Assembly: GCA_964572965.1 (NCBI GenBank)
Contig: CAZNHL010000068.1
Coordinates: forward strand, 1 to 22,332
Source of the DNA: CAZNHL01 sp964572965
GTDB taxonomy: Bacteria > Bacteroidota > Bacteroidia > Cytophagales > UBA9547
Direction: 5' to 3'
Length of the DNA stretch: 22,332 nt
Shown: positions 1 through 7,314 of the stretch, piece after piece
Position numbering within the stretch: the first letter of the stretch is position 1
Layout of the letters: the number at the start of each line of letters is the position of its first letter
The notes under the pieces: model-generated
The model's database searches: none
The model's input: the letters and a program-made list of their open reading frames with translations, nothing else
Told to the model about the DNA's origin: nothing
Translations under genes and position numbers: made by a program

Positions 1-483
1 TACAGGGTTATTGCTGAAGGCAAATATCGTAAAAAAGAAGTAGTTTATTTTGATCAGGACAATCATAATGCCAAAGTTGTGGTGGAAGGAGAGCCTGAAA
101 AAAATTATCAGATACCGACTGATGTAATGGATATTGTAAGCGGGTATTATTATCTGCGTACATTGGATTTTGAAAGTATGAAAATAGGAGAGGTGTTTAC
201 TGTAGCAGCCTTTATGGAAGATAAGTCCTATAATTTCAACATGACTTATCTTGGGAAAGGGAAAGTGAAAACAAAAGGGGGAACCTTCAACTCAATTATT
301 ATTTCTCCAATTATGCCGGAAAACCAGTTATTCAGAAGCGGGGATCATGCCATCAAATTGTGGATTTCTGATGACGGGAATAAAATCCCCTTAAAAGCCA
401 AAGCAGAAATGTTTGTGGGTTCTGTAGAAGTTGATCTGATTGAATATAATGGTTTGCGTCACAAGCCTAATATTATCAAATAG
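1..483 (+). CDS. DUF3108 domain protein, C-terminal part
   Basis: The frame is open from the first base of the window to the TAG at 481-483, giving 161 visible residues; the N-terminus lies upstream. A GTG at 79 is in frame, but the coding sequence clearly continues through it, so it is not taken as the start. The visible part has features I associate with DUF3108: a central segment 'DIVSGYYYLRTL', alternating hydrophobic beta-strand stretches, and a closing 'IPLKAKAEMFVGSVEVDLI'. Proteins of this family are usually exported or periplasmic and of unknown role, often annotated as ATP-dependent exonuclease-like by error. No terminator is visible between its stop and the next gene 49 bases downstream, so the two could be cotranscribed. 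The family call is by recall of the pattern; no function is claimed. Confidence 0.7.
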   Translation, partial: YRVIAEGKYRKKEVVYFDQDNHNAKVVVEGEPEKNYQIPTDVMDIVSGYYYLRTLDFESMKIGEVFTVAAFMEDKSYNFNMTYLGKGKVKTKGGTFNSIIISPIMPENQLFRSGDHAIKLWISDDGNKIPLKAKAEMFVGSVEVDLIEYNGLRHKPNIIK

Positions 484-532
484 TTACTAATTTGTTAATC
501 CTTGTTCTTATTTAAAAAACGAATATAATTCA

Positions 533-1900
533 ATGTACTTTTGTAAAACAAATAGCTTAAAGCTGGTGAAAAGAGGTTGTCGTTTTGGTGCTTTGGTTCT
601 TATGACACTAGTGTCTGCCAAGGTGTCGGCTTTAACTATCACTGGAAAAATCCAAAATGCACCTGCGAAATCCAAAGTTTATCTTTATAGCTATTTCGGT
701 AATGAATTGGAGAAGCTGGACTCTACCGGATTTAGTAGCAATACTTTTCAGATAAAACTGAAAACCGTTACGACCGGCCTTTACAGGGTTGGTTTTGATA
801 AGGATAATGCATTTGATGTGGTTTTGTCAGGCCAAAATGTAACGATAGAAGCTGATATGAAAACGCAGCCGGTATTGGCTAAATATACAGGGACGAAGGA
901 GAATGAGGTTTTAGCTTCTTATCTGAAGTCTAATGCAAGTTTTCTGGATTTCTATAAAAACCTTGACAAAAAAGCTGCCGCTTTGCAACAGTCGAAAGAT
1001 CAGGCTAAAGCAGAAGTTGAGGCTCAGGCATTAAATAAGAGTCTGGATTCGGCTTTTGCTGCTTTACAAAAAGGATATTTTAAGTTGGCTGCGGTAAATA
1101 AAGGAACCTTTATGGCTAAGTTTTTGAATTCATTGGCGATTGGTGATTCTTCAAATGCGAATAATTATTTTTTGGCGAGTGATTTCACTGATGAGTCTCT
1201 CGTTAAAAGTCCCTTGATTCCTCGTAAAACAGAAGTTTATTTGGTTCGTTTTACACAGCCTATGGTTCCTGAATTTCAGGCATCGGCAGATAAATTGCTG
1301 GCAATGGCTCCGGCAAAGTCAGATGGTAAGCTGGTTTTATACAAATCACTGATCGATATTTTCGATAAATATGCTTTGGAATATGCCGGTCCGATGAGCA
1401 AGCAAATGAAGGATGAGTTTGTCGGTTCGCCAAGAGTAAATAAATATGTAGCTGCAATGCCGAAACGCGGTGTTGATATCGGAGATGAGGCACCTGAGAT
1501 TGCTTTAGCAGATACCAACGGAACTCCGGTTAACTTGTCTTCTTTAAAAGGGAAAGTTGTTCTGTTAGACTTCTGGGCGTCGTGGTGCAGACCTTGCCGA
1601 ATGGAAAACCCGAATGTGGTAAGACTATACAAAGCTTACAAAGATAATGGCTTTACTGTATACAGTGTGTCATTGGATAATAGTAAAGATCAGTGGAAGG
1701 GGGCAATTAGAAAAGACCAGTTGACATGGTCTCACGTATCAGACTTACAAGGCTGGTCATCATCTGCTGCAAAAACGTATAAAGTAACATCTATTCCTCA
1801 TACCTTCTTAATTGATGCTGATGGAAAAATTGTTGCTAAAAACCTTAGAGGCGAAGATCTAGAAAAAGCACTACAACAATTATTTATAAAAAAGGAATAA
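533..1900 (+). CDS. secreted TlpA-like thioredoxin-fold protein (DUF4369 + redoxin)
   Basis: A 455-residue product. Residues about 12-33 form a signal peptide (basic KRGCR, then a hydrophobic core ending VSA), followed by a DUF4369-like beta domain (about 35-120), an Ala/Lys-rich helical middle, and a C-terminal TlpA/ResA-like thioredoxin domain (about 315-455). The active site is W351-C-R-P-C355 in 'FWASWCRPC', and the cis-proline is P422 in 'TSIPHTFLI'. Such proteins act in the periplasm as thiol:disulfide reductants, and in Bacteroidota they are often anchored or secreted; the substrate is unknown. Start choice is uncertain: an in-frame GTG at 566 would begin 'VKRGCRF' and give a more typical signal peptide, while the ATG at 533 adds 11 polar residues and overlaps a -7-like TACTTTTG (536-543). 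The response regulator follows after only 8 bases, suggesting one transcript. Confidence 0.88.
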   Translation: MYFCKTNSLKLVKRGCRFGALVLMTLVSAKVSALTITGKIQNAPAKSKVYLYSYFGNELEKLDSTGFSSNTFQIKLKTVTTGLYRVGFDKDNAFDVVLSGQNVTIEADMKTQPVLAKYTGTKENEVLASYLKSNASFLDFYKNLDKKAAALQQSKDQAKAEVEAQALNKSLDSAFAALQKGYFKLAAVNKGTFMAKFLNSLAIGDSSNANNYFLASDFTDESLVKSPLIPRKTEVYLVRFTQPMVPEFQASADKLLAMAPAKSDGKLVLYKSLIDIFDKYALEYAGPMSKQMKDEFVGSPRVNKYVAAMPKRGVDIGDEAPEIALADTNGTPVNLSSLKGKVVLLDFWASWCRPCRMENPNVVRLYKAYKDNGFTVYSVSLDNSKDQWKGAIRKDQLTWSHVSDLQGWSSSAAKTYKVTSIPHTFLIDADGKIVAKNLRGEDLEKALQQLFIKKE

Positions 1901-1908
1901 AACATCTT

Positions 1909-2601
1909 ATGAGTAAAGTTTACAAAATCCTTGCAGTAGATGATGATGCAGATATTCTTGAGCTTTTGCAGTACAATCTGCAAAAAGAAGGATATGATGT
2001 GAAAACAGCTAATAATGGTAAAAAAGCTGTTGAAGTGGCGAAGGAGTTTCATCCGGATCTGATCCTGATGGACATTATGATGCCTGGGTTGGATGGTGTA
2101 GAAGCTTGCAGACAGATAAGAGAAGTGCCGGAATTGGCAGAAACTTTTGTGCTATTTCTGACAGCCCGTTCTGAAGAGTATTCAGAGATTGCTGCATTTG
2201 AAGTTGGCGCCGATGATTATATCATGAAGCCAATTAAGCCAAGAGCTTTGAGCAGCAGGATTGCAGCATTGTTCAGAAGGGATACTAAAAAGGCTCCGGA
2301 AACAATTGCCAAAGTAACAATAGGAGATCTGGTTATTGATCGTGTAAGCTATATAGTGTTCAAAAAGGGCCAACCGATTAACTTGCCGAAAAAGGAATTT
2401 GAGCTGCTTTATTTCCTTGCAACAAACCCGAATAAAGTATTTAATCGAGATGACTTGTTGCAGTCAATATGGGGTGCAGATGTGTATGTACTGGCACGCA
2501 CGGTGGATGTACACATCAGAAAAGTAAGAGAGAAAGTTGGCGAAGGATATATTACTACTGTTAAAGGAGTTGGTTATAAATTTGATCCGCTATTGAATTA
2601 A
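1909..2601 (+). CDS. OmpR/PhoB-family two-component response regulator
   Basis: A 230-residue DNA-binding regulator. The receiver domain (about 5-120) has the acidic pair D12/D13, phospho-acceptor D55 in 'LILMDIMMPG', T85 in 'LFLTARS' and K107 in 'MKPIK'. The C-terminal winged-helix domain (about 133-229) ends with 'RTVDVHIRKVREKV' and 'VKGVGYKF', the recognition-helix and wing signature of the OmpR family. It should bind promoter DNA when phosphorylated, most likely by the histidine kinase encoded about 190 bases downstream. It starts 8 bases after the thioredoxin-like gene and is followed by a strong terminator, so it seems to be the last gene of that transcript rather than in one operon with its kinase. 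In Bacteroidota, regulator/kinase pairs of this type resemble PhoB/PhoR, but the stimulus cannot be read from sequence. Confidence 0.95.
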   Translation: MSKVYKILAVDDDADILELLQYNLQKEGYDVKTANNGKKAVEVAKEFHPDLILMDIMMPGLDGVEACRQIREVPELAETFVLFLTARSEEYSEIAAFEVGADDYIMKPIKPRALSSRIAALFRRDTKKAPETIAKVTIGDLVIDRVSYIVFKKGQPINLPKKEFELLYFLATNPNKVFNRDDLLQSIWGADVYVLARTVDVHIRKVREKVGEGYITTVKGVGYKFDPLLN

Positions 2602-2653
2602 TAGATAGTGAATCAGTAATTTATTACTTTAATACCAAGCGAATTTGTAATTT

Positions 2654-2686
2654 TGTTCACCCCAAAAGGGTGAACATTCTTTTTTA
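2654..2686 (+). terminator. intrinsic terminator after the response regulator
   Basis: A 9-bp perfect stem (TGTTCACCC at 2654-2662 with GGGTGAACA at 2668-2676), a five-base loop, then TTCTTTTTT. It separates the regulator from the kinase gene. Confidence 0.85.
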
Positions 2687-2791
2687 ATGGTATTGAACAT
2701 TTTATTACTATTCAGAAAGATCGTGATTAGCAAGTGACAATAGGCTTTAACCCCCTGATTCCTATTATAAGAATCACTATTAATTTAAAAG

Positions 2792-3841
2792 ATGTTTTTT
2801 AACCCAAGAGCAGTAGCCTTAGTATTAGCAGCAGTGATCAGTGGTTTCACAACGGCATTTTTGTCTTTGCTGAAAAGCGCAGATGGTGTTGAATTGCTGG
2901 TAGCTTTTTCTATTTCTTTCTCGGCGGCATTCGTTTTTGTCTATTTTGCTTTTGAGTTTTTGATTTTCAGAGAGATTAATAAAATCTATTCTGTGATTGA
3001 AAAAGTAAAGAAGAAAGATTTTAAAATAAGTGCCAAGAAAGTAAACTATTCTGCCAATCCGCTTTCTAAAATCAATGAGGAAATTTATACCTACGCAACC
3101 AAGAAACAGCAGGAGATTGATGAGTTGAAAAAGCTTGAAGTTTACAGAAGGGAGTTTTTGGCTGATGTATCACACGAACTGAAAACACCTATTCATGCAG
3201 CCCAGGGTTTTGTACATACTTTGTTGGACGGCGCTATGGAAGATACTGAGGTAGCTGAGCGTTTCCTGACCAAGGCTGCTAAAAGTCTGGACGGGCTAAA
3301 TGTATTAGTACAGGACCTGATTGCTTTGTCACAGATGGAAACAGGTGAGACAAAGATGCATTTGCAGGATTTTGATATTTTGAACCTGGCAAAAGAAGTT
3401 GTGGAGCAATTGGAAGGGAAGGCTTCTAAACGGGATATTAAACTTAAAATAGAGCCGAATGATAAACCTGTCTGGGTATCTGCAGATAAACAGAGAATTA
3501 ATCAGGTCTTTATTAACCTGGTAGACAATGCTATTAAATATGGTGAGGAAAAGGGGAGTGTCGAAATTATTTTTTCAAAAGAAAAAGAAAGCATTTCTGT
3601 TTCAGTGAAAGATGATGGGCCAGGTATTCCTCCGGAGCATTTGAACAGGATATTTGAGCGCTTTTACCGCATAGAAAAAAGCAGGAACAAAGACAAAGGA
3701 GGTTCTGGTCTTGGGCTTGCCATTGTTGAACATATTATTGAAGCGCACAATTCTAAAGTGTCCGTAACAAGTAAAATAGGGAAGGGGACGACTTTTTCTT
3801 TCAAATTAAAGAAAGGTCAGAAGCAGATGGAAACAGTATAG
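2792..3841 (+). CDS. membrane sensor histidine kinase (PhoR-like)
   Basis: A 349-residue kinase. There are two transmembrane helices (about 7-28 and 34-59) joined by only a few residues (around 'KSADGVE'), so there is no periplasmic sensor domain. A linker helix follows, then HisKA with H128 in 'DVSHELKTP', and an HATPase domain with the N box ('NLVDNAIKY', N246), the G1 box 'DDGPGIP', the F box 'IFERFYRIE' and the G2 box 'GGSGLGLAI'. All catalytic motifs are intact. The enzyme should autophosphorylate H128 and transfer phosphate to the regulator encoded upstream; that pairing is inferred from proximity. The signal is probably sensed in the membrane or through a partner. The pseudouridine synthase gene begins one base after its stop, so those two are surely cotranscribed. 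The start at 2792 gives an immediate hydrophobic helix and is plausible. Confidence 0.95.
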   Translation: MFFNPRAVALVLAAVISGFTTAFLSLLKSADGVELLVAFSISFSAAFVFVYFAFEFLIFREINKIYSVIEKVKKKDFKISAKKVNYSANPLSKINEEIYTYATKKQQEIDELKKLEVYRREFLADVSHELKTPIHAAQGFVHTLLDGAMEDTEVAERFLTKAAKSLDGLNVLVQDLIALSQMETGETKMHLQDFDILNLAKEVVEQLEGKASKRDIKLKIEPNDKPVWVSADKQRINQVFINLVDNAIKYGEEKGSVEIIFSKEKESISVSVKDDGPGIPPEHLNRIFERFYRIEKSRNKDKGGSGLGLAIVEHIIEAHNSKVSVTSKIGKGTTFSFKLKKGQKQMETV

Positions 3842-3842
3842 A

Positions 3843-4553
3843 ATGAATAGTTTTAAAGATTATATAATTCACGAAGATGACAACTTCATCTTCATTAATA
3901 AGCCATATGGTGTTTCATCTCTGGACGAACGTTCAGGGCATGGTAACAGTATTCTTAAAATGGCACGTGAGTATGCCGGAGACATTCAGTTATGCCACAG
4001 GCTTGATAAAGAAACATCTGGAATGCTCGCTATTGCGAAGAATCCGGAGGCTTACAGGCATATGTCAATCCAGTTTGAGAAAAGAGAAGTTGAGAAAGTT
4101 TATCATGCTGTCGTAAATGGTGTACATAGCATTGAAAGTATCATGGTCAATTTACCGATACTTCCACTGCCGGATGGTATTGTAAAGATTGACAGAGCAA
4201 AGGGTAAGCCGGCAACTACTTATTTTAATACCATCAAAGCTTTTAAGAATGCAACACTGGTAGAATGTCGTCCGGTTACTGGTCGTATGCATCAGATCAG
4301 GATACATCTTAGTTGTTTAAAAGCGCCGATTGTATCAGATAGTCAGTATGGTGGTAAAGAAGTTTTTCTTTCCGAAGTCAAAAGAAAATTCAATCTGAAG
4401 AAAGATACAGAGGAGCAACCCCTTATAAGGCGTGTAGCGCTGCATGCTTATGCATTGACTTATACAGATATGGATGGAGAATCAAAGCAATTAGTAGCTC
4501 CTTATCCTAAGGATTTTGCAGTTTTGGTTAAGCAGCTGGAAATTAATTCATAA
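3843..4553 (+). CDS. RluA-family RNA pseudouridine synthase
   Basis: A 236-residue cytoplasmic enzyme that isomerises uridine to pseudouridine in rRNA or tRNA. The catalytic motif 'CHRLDKETSG' contains the nucleophilic Asp (D55). The second conserved motif, 'RPVTGRMHQIRIHL', binds RNA and the active-site loop. There is no N-terminal S4 domain, so it is a short RluA/RluC-like form, not RluD. A lysine-rich insert follows the 'DSQYGG' strand, as in many Bacteroidota members. The target uridine cannot be assigned. The gene begins one base after the kinase stop codon; no functional link is implied by that spacing beyond cotranscription. No clear terminator follows, and the ribosomal-protein promoter begins within about 15 bases of its stop. 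Confidence 0.93.
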   Translation: MNSFKDYIIHEDDNFIFINKPYGVSSLDERSGHGNSILKMAREYAGDIQLCHRLDKETSGMLAIAKNPEAYRHMSIQFEKREVEKVYHAVVNGVHSIESIMVNLPILPLPDGIVKIDRAKGKPATTYFNTIKAFKNATLVECRPVTGRMHQIRIHLSCLKAPIVSDSQYGGKEVFLSEVKRKFNLKKDTEEQPLIRRVALHAYALTYTDMDGESKQLVAPYPKDFAVLVKQLEINS

Positions 4554-4555
4554 AC

Positions 4556-4583
4556 TTTCTGAAAGTGTTTGCATTTTCTGAAA
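4556..4583 (+). repeat. two copies of TTTCTGAAA palindrome around the -33 box
   Basis: TTTCTGAAA occurs at 4556-4564 and 4575-4583, exactly 19 bases apart, each followed by (A)GTG. One copy lies just upstream of the -33 element and the other inside the promoter spacer. The arrangement resembles a paired operator site but could be chance in AT-rich DNA. Confidence 0.35.
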
Positions 4584-4599
4584 AGTGGTTTTATCTTTG
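4568..4599 (+). promoter_or_regulatory. Bacteroidota-type promoter of the rplM operon
   Basis: TTTG at 4568-4571, a 20-base spacer, then TATCTTTG at 4592-4599. This matches the Bacteroidota -33/-7 consensus (TTTG and TAnnTTTG, spacing about 17-23). Transcription should begin about 4-7 bases after the -7 box, leaving a 5' leader of about 50 bases before rplM. Confidence 0.8.
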
Positions 4600-4620
4600 T
4601 GTCCCCATTTTTAAGGGGCA
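4600..4620 (+). promoter_or_regulatory. small hairpin in the rplM leader
   Basis: CCCC at 4603-4606 pairs with GGGG at 4615-4618, and TG (4600-4601) can extend the stem with CA (4619-4620) past a bulged T. It sits at or just after the predicted transcription start. It may be a remnant or part of a ribosomal-protein leader, but it is small, and the start site could fall inside it. Confidence 0.3.
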
Positions 4621-4655
4621 GTGTATAGTATTAGAACTGGTAAAATTTAAATAAA

Positions 4656-5099
4656 TTGGACTCATTAAGCTACAAAACAGCTTTTGCTAACAAAGCAACT
4701 GCTAAGAAGAATTGGGTTGTTGTTGATGCTGAAGGTGTCGTACTGGGTCGTTTAGCGAGTGAGATCGCTAAAGTGATCAGAGGTAAACACAAGGCAGACT
4801 TCACTCCTAATGTTGATACAGGTGACAATGTCATCGTAATCAATGCTGACAAAGTAAGATTCACTGGTAGAAAACTAGTTGAGAAAGAGTATATCTCTCA
4901 CACTGGTCACCCAGGTGGGCAGCGCGTAACTACACCAAGAGAATTGTTTGCAAAAAAACCAACTGCTGTTGTTGAAAGAGCAGTAAAAGGTATGTTGCCA
5001 AAGACAAGACTTGGAAGAGAGTTATTTACTAATTTGTATGTGTATGCAGGTGTTGAACACCCTCATGCTGCACAATCTCCAAAGGAAATTAAGTTCTAA
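4656..5099 (+). CDS. rplM: 50S ribosomal protein L13 (uL13)
   Basis: 147 residues, close to the usual length. The sequence is typical of Bacteroidota L13: 'DSLSYKTAFANKATAKKNWVVVDA', then 'LGRLASEIAKVIRGKHK', 'GDNVIVINADKV', 'YISHTGHPGG' and 'GMLPKTRLGRELFTNLYVYAGVEHPH'. It is an early-assembling large-subunit protein binding 23S rRNA. The start is TTG at 4656: homologues begin 'MNTLSYKT', so residue 1 aligns with the usual start methionine, and there is no ATG or GTG near it in frame. The upstream bases are A/T-rich without a Shine-Dalgarno sequence, normal for this phylum. It is the first gene of an operon with rpsI (11-base gap) and rpsB, read from the promoter at 4568-4599. Confidence 0.97.
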   Translation: MDSLSYKTAFANKATAKKNWVVVDAEGVVLGRLASEIAKVIRGKHKADFTPNVDTGDNVIVINADKVRFTGRKLVEKEYISHTGHPGGQRVTTPRELFAKKPTAVVERAVKGMLPKTRLGRELFTNLYVYAGVEHPHAAQSPKEIKF

Positions 5100-5110
5100 A
5101 AGCGATATCA

Positions 5111-5497
5111 ATGGAAGTAGTAAATACAATTGGTAGAAGGAAAACTGCTGTAGCGAGAATTTACGTAACACCGGGTAATGGTGGAATTACTGTAAACTCA
5201 AGAGACTACAAAGAATATTTCCCTTCTGAAATTCTACAAACGATCGTTAATCAGCCGTTCAATACATCTGAAGTGGCTGGTAAATATGACGTTAAGGTAA
5301 ACGTTGCAGGTGGCGGTATTGCCGGCCAGGCTGAAGCGGTTCGTCATGCGATCTCAAGAGCATTGGTTGACATCAATGAAGAGTTCAGACCTGCTTTGAA
5401 GAAAGAAGGCTTCTTAACTCGTGACCCTCGTATGGTTGAACGTAAGAAATACGGTCGTAGAAAGGCTCGTAGAAGATTCCAGTTCAGTAAACGTTAA
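5111..5497 (+). CDS. rpsI: 30S ribosomal protein S9 (uS9)
   Basis: 128 residues, normal length. It begins 'MEVVNTIGRRKTAVARIYVTPG' and ends with the very basic tail 'RRKARRRFQFSKR', whose terminal arginine reaches the P-site tRNA anticodon stem in known ribosomes. The central 'VNVAGGGIAGQAEAVRHAISRAL' is the family core. It lies 11 bases after rplM and 24 bases before rpsB, consistent with the widespread L13-S9 pair being cotranscribed. Nothing is unusual in it. Confidence 0.98.
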   Translation: MEVVNTIGRRKTAVARIYVTPGNGGITVNSRDYKEYFPSEILQTIVNQPFNTSEVAGKYDVKVNVAGGGIAGQAEAVRHAISRALVDINEEFRPALKKEGFLTRDPRMVERKKYGRRKARRRFQFSKR

Positions 5498-5521
5498 TCT
5501 TTATCTTTTAATATACTTACA

Positions 5522-6295
5522 ATGTCTAAAAAAGTAGAATATAAAGATTTGTTGGAAGCTGGTGTGCATTTTGGTCACTTGACTCGCAAGTGGAACCCAA
5601 AAATGGCTCCGTACATCTTCATGGAGAAGAACGGTATCCACATCATCGATCTTAACAAAACTTTAGCGTGCCTTGATGACGCCACAGCAGCGATTAAAAA
5701 TATCGTTAAATCAGGACGTAAAATAATGTTCGTGGCTACTAAGAAACAAGCAAAAGAAATTGTTTCTGATGAAGCTAGAAGACTTAAAATGCCTTTCGTT
5801 ACTGAAAGATGGTTGGGTGGTATGCTTACCAACTTCGTAACAGTAAGAAAGTCGTTGAAAAAAATGTCTTCTATCGACAAGTTGATGAAAGATGAATCTT
5901 TCAATGCACTTGCGAAAAGAGAGCGTTTGACTATCACACGTGAAAGAGAGAAATTGGAAAGATTGTTGGGCGGTATTGCTGACCTTACTCGTCTGCCGGC
6001 AGCTTTGTTCATTGTTGATGCTAAGAAAGAGCACATTGCTATTGCTGAAGCACAAAAATTGAACATCCCTGTATTCGCTCTGGTTGATACTAACTCTGAT
6101 CCGGGATCTGTGGATTTCCCAATCCCAGGTAACGATGATGCTTTCAAGTCGATCTCAGTGATCACTAAAGCGATCAGTGCAGCTATCGAAGAAGCTCTTG
6201 AAGAAAGAAAGAGAAATAAGGAAGATGACAAAGACGGAGATGACGCTGAGAACGAAAGTATCAAAGCTAAAGCATCTGCGGAAGAGGAAGCTTAA
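5522..6295 (+). CDS. rpsB: 30S ribosomal protein S2 (uS2)
   Basis: 257 residues, somewhat longer than the E. coli protein (241) because of an acidic/lysine-rich C-terminal tail of about 30 residues (from 'EERKRNKEDDKDG' to the end), a common low-complexity extension. The body shows S2 signatures: 'LLEAGVHFGHLTRKWNPKM', 'FVATKKQAKEIV', 'TERWLGGMLTNF', 'LPAALFIVDAKKEHIAIAEA' and 'IPVFALVDTNSDP'. It is a small-subunit protein on the back of the 30S head/body. It follows rpsI by 24 bases and is followed by a strong terminator before tsf, so S2 and EF-Ts may be only partly cotranscribed. Confidence 0.98.
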   Translation: MSKKVEYKDLLEAGVHFGHLTRKWNPKMAPYIFMEKNGIHIIDLNKTLACLDDATAAIKNIVKSGRKIMFVATKKQAKEIVSDEARRLKMPFVTERWLGGMLTNFVTVRKSLKKMSSIDKLMKDESFNALAKRERLTITREREKLERLLGGIADLTRLPAALFIVDAKKEHIAIAEAQKLNIPVFALVDTNSDPGSVDFPIPGNDDAFKSISVITKAISAAIEEALEERKRNKEDDKDGDDAENESIKAKASAEEEA

Positions 6296-6320
6296 TATTT
6301 CCTAACAATACATTAATATT

Positions 6321-6362
6321 AAATTGAACATCATACTTTGCGTTTTGATGTTCAATTTTTTT
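6321..6362 (+). terminator. intrinsic terminator between rpsB and tsf
   Basis: A 13-bp perfect stem (6321-6333 with 6346-6358; core TTGAACATCA/TGATGTTCAA) and a 12-base loop, with the right arm running into a T-tract at 6356-6362. It is AT-rich but long. Confidence 0.75.
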
Positions 6363-6394
6363 ATTTCGAATAAAACCATAAAAACATAAACTCA

Positions 6395-7240
6395 ATGAGT
6401 ACAGTAGCAATTTCGGCTCAGGATGTAAATAAACTGAGACAAATGACAGGTGCAGGGATGATGGACTGCAAGAAAGCCTTGACTGAAGCTAACGGCGACT
6501 TTGAAGCTGCTATCGATATATTGCGTAAAAAAGGCCAGAAAGTATCTGCCGCTCGCGCTGAAAACGTTACAGCAGAAGGTACTATCCTGATCAATATCAG
6601 CTCTGATGGCAAAAACGGTAAATTGCTGGCTTTCGCTTGCGAAACTGAGCCGGTTTCTAAAATCGACGATTTCAAAAACCTTGCTAAAGGTATCCTTGAT
6701 CTCGCTGTAGCTAAAAATCCTGCTAACGTTGCTGAGTTATTGGCTTTGCCAATGGCTGATGGGCGTAGCGTAGATACTACAATTGTTGAATTGACTGGGA
6801 AAACCGGTGAGAAATTGGTAATCCATTCTTACGAGAATGTATCAGGAGAGAAAGTAGTTCCTTACGTACACTCTAATGGTAAATTAGGTGTATTGGTTGT
6901 ATTCAAAAATGTTGGAGGTGCTAACGTTGAAGAAGCAGGTAAGGATGTGGCAATGCAAATTGCTGCAATGAAGCCGGTAGCTGTTGATAAAGACGGTGTA
7001 GATGCTGCTACAGTAGAAAGAGAAATCGAAATCGGTAAAGAACAAGCTCGTGCTGAAGGTAAGCCGGAAGCTATGCTTGAGAAAATCGCTTTGGGTAAAT
7101 TGAACAAATTCTACAAAGACTCAACTTTGTTGAACCAGGAATTCGTTAAAGATAATAGCAAAACTATTGCTCAGTTGTTAGACGGAGTTAGCAAGGGTTT
7201 AACTGTTGCTGAATTCAAGAGAATCGCTATTGGTGGTTAA
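6395..7240 (+). CDS. tsf: translation elongation factor Ts
   Basis: 281 residues, close to the E. coli length (283). EF-Ts is the guanine nucleotide exchange factor that restores EF-Tu to the GTP form. The N-terminal UBA-like domain has 'VNKLRQMTGAGMMDCKKALTEANGDFEAAIDILRKKG' in pieces. The core follows with 'ETEPVSKIDDFKNLAKGI', where the usual 'ETDFVA(R/K)N' exchange motif is replaced by 'ETEPVSKI'. The second half-core repeats the fold ('DVAMQIAAMKPVAVDKDGV', 'ALGKLNKFYKDSTLLNQEFVKD'). It lies 99 bases after rpsB, across a terminator; I saw no clean TAnnTTTG promoter in that gap, so read-through or a weak promoter must serve it. A second terminator follows. Confidence 0.97.
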   Translation: MSTVAISAQDVNKLRQMTGAGMMDCKKALTEANGDFEAAIDILRKKGQKVSAARAENVTAEGTILINISSDGKNGKLLAFACETEPVSKIDDFKNLAKGILDLAVAKNPANVAELLALPMADGRSVDTTIVELTGKTGEKLVIHSYENVSGEKVVPYVHSNGKLGVLVVFKNVGGANVEEAGKDVAMQIAAMKPVAVDKDGVDAATVEREIEIGKEQARAEGKPEAMLEKIALGKLNKFYKDSTLLNQEFVKDNSKTIAQLLDGVSKGLTVAEFKRIAIGG

Positions 7241-7261
7241 TTAACCCGTAGTACTAATAAA

Positions 7262-7302
7262 GAGCGGTCTTGGTGTTTTGCATCAAGGCCGCTTTTGTTT
7301 TA
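7262..7302 (+). terminator. intrinsic terminator after tsf
   Basis: A 13-bp stem, AGCGGTCTTGGTG (7263-7275) with CATCAAGGCCGCT (7281-7293), closed by G·U wobbles on the plus-strand RNA, loop TTTTG, then TTTTGTTTT. Confidence 0.88.
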
Positions 7303-7314
7303 TAGAAATAGTAG

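Noticed and set aside
2648..2655. TAATTTTG, an exact -7 box, upstream of the kinase gene
   Set aside because: No TTTG 17-23 bases upstream and it runs into the terminator hairpin.
5575..6264. 229-residue minus-strand open frame over rpsB
   Set aside because: Antisense shadow of a highly biased ribosomal gene; serine/leucine-rich low-information product with no motif.
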